NCBI RefSeq assembly: GCF_009834875.1
Contig: NZ_WVHT01000008.1
Span: forward strand, 62,001-126,000
Direction of reading: 5' to 3'
DNA: 64,000 nucleotides
DNA from: Hufsiella arboris
GTDB taxonomy: Bacteria; Bacteroidota; Bacteroidia; Sphingobacteriales; Sphingobacteriaceae
Shown here: positions 8,150-14,223 of the stretch, in pieces
Numbering within the stretch: position 1 is the stretch's first letter
Layout of the letters: every line of letters begins with the position of its first letter
Notes under the pieces: model-generated
The model's database searches: none
What the model was told of the DNA's origin: nothing
The model's input: the letters and a program-made list of their open reading frames with translations, nothing else
Program-made: the position numbers and the translations under genes

Positions 8150-8626
8150 ATGTTAGACAGCCAAAATCAATCAAACGATTGGAATGACGATTCAAGGAAT
8201 CAGTCACAAAATAATAACACTGATGTTAATACCAACAATGAGTATGCTAAGGACACTCAACGTAACCAGGAATGGGATAACAACAGAACCGGAGCAACAA
8301 ATGAAAACCGCGGAAATGAAAGCGAAGGTTACAGAAATCCGGAAAACTCATCAGACCTTGATCGCGATGAAGAATTTGACAATGCGGAATTAGATAATGA
8401 CGATGATATTGAAAACGATCAGGTAATACCTGAAACGCCAGAAAAAGACGAGGATGAAAATGAGGGAAGCTGGGCCGATGAAGATGGGGACGACGACACA
8501 AATGTAGATCACACAAATGGTTTTGATACAAAAGGTGATTTTACAGGACGGGAATCCTACGGACGTTCGAGAGAACAATTTGGTACAGGCCATGAACCGG
8601 GTGCTAATCCGGGTAGTGGATTTTAA
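8150..8626 (+). CDS. Acidic, Asn/Asp/Glu-rich disordered protein
   Basis: This 158-residue protein has no hydrophobic core, no signal peptide and no cysteine. The first third is rich in Asn, Gln and Ser, the middle (about residues 67-122) is almost entirely Asp, Glu and Asn with a run such as DNDDDIENDQ, and the tail is Gly/Arg rich. It has the look of a hydrophilic, intrinsically disordered protein; stress-protective or desiccation-related roles are possible but only inferred. I do not recognise a named family. It is a monocistronic gene bounded by a sigma-54-like element and a strong terminator, which supports real expression. Short acidic homologues are common in Sphingobacteriaceae genomes as hypothetical proteins. 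Confidence 0.75.
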   Translation: MLDSQNQSNDWNDDSRNQSQNNNTDVNTNNEYAKDTQRNQEWDNNRTGATNENRGNESEGYRNPENSSDLDRDEEFDNAELDNDDDIENDQVIPETPEKDEDENEGSWADEDGDDDTNVDHTNGFDTKGDFTGRESYGRSREQFGTGHEPGANPGSGF

Positions 8627-8630
8627 CGTA

Positions 8631-8660
8631 AAAGAGCTCCTTCGGGAGCTTTTTTATTTT
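8631..8660 (+). terminator. Rho-independent terminator
   Basis: GAGCTCC-TTCG-GGAGCTT with a UUCG tetraloop is followed by TTTTTATTTT, just after the acidic protein gene stop at 8626. Confidence 0.85.
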
Positions 8661-8683
8661 ACCGATAAATTATAACTTGCTGC

Positions 8684-9568
8684 ATGCAGCGAAGAAATTT
8701 CATCAAGGTTTCCGGCATTTCAGCCAGCCTTCTCCTGGCCTTCGGAGACAAAGCCTTTTCCTCTGTTTTTCAATCTACATTTAAAATAAAGAAGTTACGT
8801 AATAACGTAGGTATCTTTACTGAACAAGGCGGAACAATTGCCTGGCTCGTAAATAGTGACGGAATTATTGTCGTAGACGCGGAATTTCCCGAGCCGGCCA
8901 ATCATTTAATTGCCGAGCTTAAAAAGCAATCCGAAAAACCTTTCAGGTACCTGATCAACACACATCATCACGGCGATCATACGTCAGGCAATATATCTTT
9001 TAAAGGAATAGCTGGTCATGTACTTGCTCATGTAAACTCAGATGCCAATCAACGGAAGTTTGCGAAAGATCCGTCAGTACAGCTTTTTCCTGATATAACA
9101 TATTCTACGTCGTGGAAAACAACGCTTGGTGACGAAACAATCAGTGCAAACTATTTCGGGGCTGGCCACACCAATGGGGATAGCTTTATCCATTTTCAAA
9201 ACGCGAACGTGGTTCACGCCGGTGATCTGGTGTTTAACAAGCGATATCCATTTATCGACCGTTCGGCTGGCGCATCAGTTAAAAGCTGGATTGAGGTGTT
9301 GGAGAAGGCACAAAACCTTTATGACCACGATACCTTGTTTGTATTCGGCCACGCGTTTGATCCCGAACAGGTGACAGGAAGTAAGGCAGAGCTAAAAATG
9401 ATGCAAAACTATCTAGCACGACTCATGGATTATGTCTCGGCGCAGATAAGGGCCGGGAAGTCAAAAGAGGATATTTTAAAAACTACCGAAATTCCGGGAG
9501 CAACAGAATTTAAAGGCGATGGAATTGAGCGAAGTTTAATGGCGGCTTACGAAGAACTTACTGCGTAA
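8684..9568 (+). CDS. Exported MBL-fold metallo-hydrolase
   Basis: This 294-residue protein has a Tat-like N-terminus (RRNFIKVSG at residues 3-11, then a hydrophobic stretch to about 27), suggesting folded export to the periplasm. The metallo-beta-lactamase motif THHHGDH (residues 93-99), then GAGHTNGDS and HAGDLVFN, supply the binuclear zinc ligands. The fold covers class B beta-lactamases, quinoprotein-relay hydrolases and others; nothing here proves beta-lactamase activity, and the closest general resemblance is to the environmental MBL hydrolases of the SoxH/quinoprotein-relay type. It is monocistronic, between two terminators. The twin arginine is present but the downstream h-region is modest, so Tat export is probable rather than certain. 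Confidence 0.8.
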   Translation: MQRRNFIKVSGISASLLLAFGDKAFSSVFQSTFKIKKLRNNVGIFTEQGGTIAWLVNSDGIIVVDAEFPEPANHLIAELKKQSEKPFRYLINTHHHGDHTSGNISFKGIAGHVLAHVNSDANQRKFAKDPSVQLFPDITYSTSWKTTLGDETISANYFGAGHTNGDSFIHFQNANVVHAGDLVFNKRYPFIDRSAGASVKSWIEVLEKAQNLYDHDTLFVFGHAFDPEQVTGSKAELKMMQNYLARLMDYVSAQIRAGKSKEDILKTTEIPGATEFKGDGIERSLMAAYEELTA

Positions 9569-9606
9569 AGTTCGAAACGGAGCTTTCTTATATAAAGAAG
9601 CAAAGC

Positions 9607-9637
9607 AAAAAAATCCGGCCACGGCCGGATTTTTTTG
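9607..9637. terminator. Bidirectional terminator between convergent genes
   Basis: ATCCGGCC (9613-9620) and GGCCGGAT (9623-9630) form an 8-bp stem flanked by A7 on the left and T7 on the right, so it can terminate both the MBL hydrolase (+) and accD (-). Confidence 0.85.
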
Positions 9638-9643
9638 CTTTTA

Positions 9644-10489
9644 TCAGTTGTCCATTAATTTCAGGAAAGTGAAAAGCTTGTTTTTCATTTCCCTGCGATC
9701 GACGATGAAGTCTAGGAACCCATGTTCCTGCACAAACTCAGCCGTTTGAAAACCTTTAGGTAAATCTTTTTTAATAGTTTCTTTAATAACACGAGGCCCG
9801 GCAAATCCGATCAATGCACCGGGCTCTGATATATTTATATCGCCTAACATGGCGTAAGAGGCCGTAACACCACCCGTTGTGGGATCTGTAAGCAAGGAGA
9901 TATATGGTATTTTTGCCTTACTTAGCAAAGCTAATTTTGCCGATGTTTTCGCCATTTGCATCAGGGAAAAAGCGGCTTCCATCATTCGTGCACCTCCTGA
10001 TTTCGATATCAGTAAAAAAGGAACTTTATTCTTAATTGAGTAATCGATAGCGCGTGCTATTTTTTCGCCAACTACAGAACCCATCGATCCTCCGATGAAT
10101 GAAAAATCCATACAGGCGATAACAATATCGTGCCCGTTTAATTTGCCGTATGCCGATCTCAGCGCATCATTCAAGCCTGTCTTTGCATAGCTTTCTTCCA
10201 GGCGTTCAGTGTATTTTTTTGTATCCTCAAAGTCCAGGGGATCGCCGGATTTTAGATTTGCATTTAATTCGGTGAACGTGTTATCATCAAATAAAATGGA
10301 AAAATACTCCTTTGATCCGATTCTCAAATGATACCCGCAATAATGGCAAACGTATTTATTTTCAACCTGTTCTGCGTAGTGCAGCGGCTTTTTGCAATTC
10401 GGGCATTTATTCCAAAGGCCGTCAGGTGCCTCTTTTTTATCTTCTGTTGAAGTTATGATTCCTTTTTTCTCTCTTTTAAACCAAGCCAT
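9644..10489 (-). CDS. accD: Acetyl-CoA carboxylase, carboxyltransferase subunit beta
   Basis: AccD, with AccA, transfers the carboxyl group from biotin to acetyl-CoA to form malonyl-CoA, the first committed step of fatty acid synthesis. The N-terminus has the four-cysteine zinc ribbon (Cys29, Cys32, Cys48, Cys51; CPNCKKP and CHYCGYH). The crotonase-like carboxyltransferase core follows, with SGGARMMEA and [16 protein letters not shown]. At 281 residues it matches the usual size. No accA or accBC lies adjacent. The gene appears monocistronic. Confidence 0.97.
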   Translation of the reverse strand: MAWFKREKKGIITSTEDKKEAPDGLWNKCPNCKKPLHYAEQVENKYVCHYCGYHLRIGSKEYFSILFDDNTFTELNANLKSGDPLDFEDTKKYTERLEESYAKTGLNDALRSAYGKLNGHDIVIACMDFSFIGGSMGSVVGEKIARAIDYSIKNKVPFLLISKSGGARMMEAAFSLMQMAKTSAKLALLSKAKIPYISLLTDPTTGGVTASYAMLGDINISEPGALIGFAGPRVIKETIKKDLPKGFQTAEFVQEHGFLDFIVDRREMKNKLFTFLKLMDN

Positions 10490-10714
10490 GAAATTTTTGG
10501 AAATAGGTTACAAAGAAACGAAAAATTTGGTAAAATGGTTTTCTTAATAAACGACCCCGAATATCAGGTGTGATTTGTTAGATGTTGGTTGAAAATGAGC
10601 TGATTTAAAAATCGATCCTGGTACAAATCCCAGGTCGCACAAAGTGTAAAAAGTACACCCTTAAGTTCAGCAAAATTCTTAATTTCGACCGTCTTTTATA
10701 ACAAACTATAAAAA

Positions 10715-11794
10715 ATGGATTTAAAAAATTATAAAGGTGTTCTGTATGGCGACATGGTACAGGCGCTATTTGAGCAGGCAAAAAAACACCAGTTTGCTCT
10801 TCCTGCTGTAAACGTTATAAGTACCAATTCTGTCAATGCTGTAATGGAAACTGCCAAAGCAGTTAATTCGCCGGTGATTATTCAGCTTTCAAATGGCGGA
10901 GCACAATTTTATGCAGGTAAATCCTTAAATAACGATAATCTGCAGGCTTGTATTTTAGGTGCGGTATCGGCGGCACAGCATGTTCATTTGCTTGCTGAAA
11001 AATACGGCGTTGCCGTAATTCTGCATACTGACCATGCCGCAAAGAAATTATTGCCATGGATTGACGGATTGCTTTCACACGGAGAAGACTTTTATAAGAA
11101 AAATGGAAAGCCATTATTTTCTTCTCACATGCTCGATCTTTCTGAAGAGCCATTGGAGGAAAACATAGAAATAAGCAAGAAATACCTTGAGCGCATGAAA
11201 GCGATGGGGATGACAATCGAGGTGGAACTTGGCGTAACTGGCGGGGAAGAAGATGGTGTTGATAATTCAGATGTAGATAGCTCTAAGCTTTACACTCAGC
11301 CATCGGAAGTTGAATATACTTACAAAGAGCTAAGCAGCGTAAGCGAGAAGTTTACCATCGCAGCGGCATTTGGAAATGTTCACGGTGTTTACAAACCCGG
11401 AAACGTAAAATTGCAGCCAGTTATTCTTAAAAATTCGCAGGAATATCTAAAGGAACAACATGGATTAACAGCTGAAAAGCCGATTAACTTTGTTTTCCAC
11501 GGTGGCTCAGGTTCTTCCAAAGAAGAGATTCGTGAAGCTATATCATATGGAGCTGTTAAAATGAACATTGACACCGACATGCAATGGGCATTTTGGGAAG
11601 GAATTTTGGGCTATTACCAGTCTAAGGAAGCTTATTTACAAGCGCAGATTGGCAATCCGGAAGGTGAGGATTCTCCAAACAAAAAATATTATGATCCGCG
11701 TGTTTGGTTACGCAAGGGCGAAGAAAACTTCGTTAAACGCTTAACTCAGGCATTTGAAGATCTGAACTGTATTAATGTAAACGATAAACTGTAA
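10715..11794 (+). CDS. fbaA: Class II fructose-bisphosphate aldolase
   Basis: This zinc-dependent aldolase cleaves fructose-1,6-bisphosphate to dihydroxyacetone phosphate and glyceraldehyde-3-phosphate (reversibly) in glycolysis and gluconeogenesis. The zinc-binding HTDHA motif lies at residues 104-108 and the phosphate-binding VFHGGSGSS near residue 265. The length of 359 residues equals that of the Escherichia coli FbaA type (class IIA). A TAATTTCG element at 10680-10687 could be the -7 box, about 27 nt before the ATG. The gene is monocistronic with its own terminator. Confidence 0.95.
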   Translation: MDLKNYKGVLYGDMVQALFEQAKKHQFALPAVNVISTNSVNAVMETAKAVNSPVIIQLSNGGAQFYAGKSLNNDNLQACILGAVSAAQHVHLLAEKYGVAVILHTDHAAKKLLPWIDGLLSHGEDFYKKNGKPLFSSHMLDLSEEPLEENIEISKKYLERMKAMGMTIEVELGVTGGEEDGVDNSDVDSSKLYTQPSEVEYTYKELSSVSEKFTIAAAFGNVHGVYKPGNVKLQPVILKNSQEYLKEQHGLTAEKPINFVFHGGSGSSKEEIREAISYGAVKMNIDTDMQWAFWEGILGYYQSKEAYLQAQIGNPEGEDSPNKKYYDPRVWLRKGEENFVKRLTQAFEDLNCINVNDKL

Positions 11795-11815
11795 CAGACA
11801 GTCGTTCTAAGATCG

Positions 11816-11851
11816 AAGCCGCCGTGTTAAAACACTGGCGGCTTTTTTTTG
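11816..11851 (+). terminator. Rho-independent terminator after fbaA
   Basis: AAGCCGCC (11816-11823) pairs with GGCGGCTT (11837-11844), with further GTGT/ACAC pairing inside the loop, and is followed by a T run. Confidence 0.9.
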
Positions 11852-11872
11852 TATATAATGCATCAAATTTAA

Positions 11873-12430
11873 ATGATGTCAAAAAATAAGAAGAAAAGCA
11901 TTTTTGAACGCTTTGCAAATTGGGCCACACAGGCCACTGGAAGCTCAGCTGCATTTATCATTGCTGCTGCGGTGGTAGTAGCTTGGGGTATCAGCGGACC
12001 GATATTTCAATATTCCGAAACCTGGCAGCTGGTAATCAATACAGGCACTACAATTATTACCTTTTTAATGGTATTTCTGATTCAGAAATCGCAGAATAAA
12101 GATTCAAAAGCTCTTCATTTAAAGTTAAATGAGCTGATCGCAGCGCAGCAAGGCGCAAGCAACCGCATAGTTAATGTAGAAGATCTTACGGAAGCGGAAC
12201 TCGATAAGCTGTCAAAATTTTATGTGCGGATTTCGGATCTCGCTGAAAAGGAAGATGACATTACCTGCTCGCATTCTATTGACGCGGCAGAAGAAAACCA
12301 TAACTTTAAATCCGCAAAATATAAATCAAAACCGAGTAACAGCGACAGCCTAAACGGAACTAAAAATGAGAAGTCACCAGCTCCACGTAGAAAAAGTAAG
12401 CAATCAGCAAGATCTGGAAAAAGTATTTGA
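11873..12430 (+). CDS. Low-affinity iron permease family protein
   Basis: This 185-residue protein has two closely spaced membrane helices (about 24-44 and 52-71) joined by a short turn with GPIFQYSETWQLVINTGT, the signature of the Iron_permease (Fet4-related) family. A cytoplasmic helical segment follows that includes QNKDSKALHLKLNELI, and then a polar, basic, probably disordered tail. The yeast relative Fet4 moves Fe2+; bacterial members are uncharacterised, so transport is inferred from family membership only. There are two adjacent ATGs at the start (11873, 11876). Its last 65 nt overlap the start of the downstream GNAT gene in another frame, so the C-terminal tail may be partly shaped by that overlap. 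Confidence 0.78.
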   Translation: MMSKNKKKSIFERFANWATQATGSSAAFIIAAAVVVAWGISGPIFQYSETWQLVINTGTTIITFLMVFLIQKSQNKDSKALHLKLNELIAAQQGASNRIVNVEDLTEAELDKLSKFYVRISDLAEKEDDITCSHSIDAAEENHNFKSAKYKSKPSNSDSLNGTKNEKSPAPRRKSKQSARSGKSI

Positions 12431-12800
12431 GATACGTCGTATCGTATTTGTAGGCGAACAAAACTGTCCGCCGGAGCTGGAATGGGAGCACGAAGATGAG
12501 TCAACACATTTTCTTGCCTTTGTAAACGATGTTCCTGCAGGGGCTGCTCGCTGGCGTAAAACCGAACAAGGATTTAAACTCGAACGCTTTGCCGTTTTGA
12601 AGGATTTCAGAGGACTCGGAGTTGGCGCGGCATTGGTTGAAAATGTCCTGGCTGACGTGAAGCCTTCTAAAGACGATTACGTTTATCTAAATGCCCAGAT
12701 CACCGCAATGGGATTATACGCAAAATTTGATTTCGAAAAAGTTGGTGAACAGTTTGAAGAGGCCGGAATACAGCATTTCAAAATGGTGCTGAAGAAATAA
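12366..12800 (+). CDS. GNAT-family N-acetyltransferase
   Basis: This 144-residue single-domain acetyltransferase has FEIRRIVFVGEQNCP at the N-terminus, ERFAVLKDFRGLGVGAALV as the acetyl-CoA pyrophosphate-binding loop (R/Q-x-x-G-x-G/A variant), and a C-terminal NAQITAMGLYAKFDFEKVGEQF stretch. The layout resembles the ElaA/YjcF subgroup of small GNATs, whose substrate is not known. The start at 12366 lies inside the iron-permease gene by 65 nt; the GNAT domain begins within the first ten residues, so a later start would truncate the fold. The 3' end faces ndh with only 1 nt between stops. Confidence 0.88.
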   Translation: MRSHQLHVEKVSNQQDLEKVFEIRRIVFVGEQNCPPELEWEHEDESTHFLAFVNDVPAGAARWRKTEQGFKLERFAVLKDFRGLGVGAALVENVLADVKPSKDDYVYLNAQITAMGLYAKFDFEKVGEQFEEAGIQHFKMVLKK

Positions 12801-12814
12801 GCTACTTATTCTTC
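12791..12814. other. Hairpin spanning both convergent stop codons
   Basis: GAAGAAATAAG (12791-12801) and CTTATTCTTC (12805-12814) form a nearly perfect stem with one bulged A. It contains the stop codon of the GNAT gene and abuts that of ndh. There is no U tract, so it is not a textbook terminator. Confidence 0.5.
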
Positions 12815-14106
12815 GTATCCTCTGTCATCAGTTTGCGATTAAAAGGTCGTATAATCAATCGTGTTCCGCGGTCATAACTAAAATAACTCCAAATCCAGTT
12901 CACAAAAACAACAGCCTTATTCCGGAAGCCAACAAGCGTCATCAGGTGGACGAACATCCAGATGAACCAGGCGAAAATACCTTTAAAGTGAACTTTGCCC
13001 AGATCAACTACCGCGCGATTTCGGCCTATAGTTGCCATAGAACCCTTATCGAAATATTCAAAAGGTTCTGGTTGTTGGTTGTTAATAATCTTAAGCAGGT
13101 TTTTAGCGAGATGACGGCCTTGCTGCTGCGCGACAGGTGCAACGCCAGGATGCCCTTGAGGGTATTCGCTCATAACCATTGAAGCAACATCTCCGATCGC
13201 ATATATATTATCAAAGCCTGTAACTTTATTTGTTTCATCAACCGTTATGCGGTTACCCCGTACTATTTTGTCCTTTGGGATACCATCGATAACTTCACCC
13301 ATTACCCCCGCAGACCAGAGAACGTTTTCCGAATAGATTTCCTGCCCGTCAGAAACCGAAAGTTTATCACCGTCATAACTAAGAACACGTGTCTGGGTGA
13401 AAACTTTTACACCCATCGTTTCAAGTACTTCCCTGGCGTCATGCTGTGATTTTTCAGACATCGGACCTAGCACAGCTGGTGAGCCCTCGATCAGGTAAAT
13501 ATTCATAAGCGACATGTCCAGTTCCGGATAATCCTTTTGCAGTACGTGATTTCGTAATTCGCAGAGTGAGCCGGCCAGCTCTACGCCTGTTGGTCCGCCG
13601 CCAACGATTACAAAGTTGAGAAGCCCGGCTTTTTTCACAGGGTCCTTTTCAATTAATGCCTCTTCCAGGTTCTGAAGAATCATGCTTCGCAAATTCAAAG
13701 CTTCCGGAATGGTTTTCATCGGCATGGTATAATGTTCCAACTCTTTTGAACCGAAAAAATTAGTATCCGAACCAGTTGCCAACACCAGGTAATCGTAAGA
13801 AATCTCACCTATACTCGTAACAACAACGTTTCTTTCAGGCACAATCTGCTTAACCTCGGTGTTCCGGAAAGTGAAGTTCTTTTGGCCCTTGAAGATTTTC
13901 CTAAGCGGGAAGGCAATAGAATCTGCCTCAAGTCCTCCGGTTGCAACCTGGTAAAGAAGAGGCTGGAAGGTGTGATAGTTGTGTCGATCGAGCATTAGTA
14001 CCTTGACTTCCTTGCCTTTAAGCTTCTTAGCTATTTCGATGCCGCCAAATCCGCCGCCAATAATTACAATTTTGGGAAAGGCTGTGCTACTCAATGTTTT
14101 TGTCAT
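12802..14106 (-). CDS. ndh: Type II NADH dehydrogenase (NAD(P)/FAD-dependent oxidoreductase)
   Basis: This 434-residue flavoprotein is of the NDH-2 family, which passes electrons from NADH to quinone without proton pumping at the inner face of the membrane. Two Rossmann motifs are visible: IIGGGFGGIEIA (FAD, residues 15-26) and VIVGGGPTGVELAG (NADH, about 165-178), plus IYAIGDVA for the FAD ribityl contact. The C-terminus has an aromatic, amphipathic segment typical of membrane-attached NDH-2. It is read towards the GNAT gene, with 1 nt between stops. The respiratory role is from the family; a sulfide:quinone role is unlikely because the typical cysteines are missing. Confidence 0.9.
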   Translation of the reverse strand: MTKTLSSTAFPKIVIIGGGFGGIEIAKKLKGKEVKVLMLDRHNYHTFQPLLYQVATGGLEADSIAFPLRKIFKGQKNFTFRNTEVKQIVPERNVVVTSIGEISYDYLVLATGSDTNFFGSKELEHYTMPMKTIPEALNLRSMILQNLEEALIEKDPVKKAGLLNFVIVGGGPTGVELAGSLCELRNHVLQKDYPELDMSLMNIYLIEGSPAVLGPMSEKSQHDAREVLETMGVKVFTQTRVLSYDGDKLSVSDGQEIYSENVLWSAGVMGEVIDGIPKDKIVRGNRITVDETNKVTGFDNIYAIGDVASMVMSEYPQGHPGVAPVAQQQGRHLAKNLLKIINNQQPEPFEYFDKGSMATIGRNRAVVDLGKVHFKGIFAWFIWMFVHLMTLVGFRNKAVVFVNWIWSYFSYDRGTRLIIRPFNRKLMTEDTKNK

Positions 14107-14174
14107 AAATCATTAACTGCACTATTAACTTAATTAGATGAAAAATGTTGAGCGATCCGGGCCATTGAAAAGAA

Positions 14175-14203
14175 AAAGCCCCAGGCGTTAGGCATGGGGC
14201 TTT
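14175..14203 (-). terminator. Rho-independent terminator after secDF
   Basis: AAAGCCCCA (14175-14183) and TGGGGCTTT (14195-14203) form a 9-bp stem; on the minus strand it is followed by TTTTTCTTTT. It separates secDF from ndh. Confidence 0.85.
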
Positions 14204-14223
14204 CATTTATAATGTTTTATAAA

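Noticed and set aside
8184-8593. Other frames in the acidic protein gene
   Set aside because: The repetitive GA-rich sequence keeps several frames open; only the frame from 8150 has a matching start region and terminator.
8684-9568. MBL hydrolase as a beta-lactam resistance gene
   Set aside because: The motifs are those of the wider MBL superfamily, with no feature specific to class B beta-lactamases.
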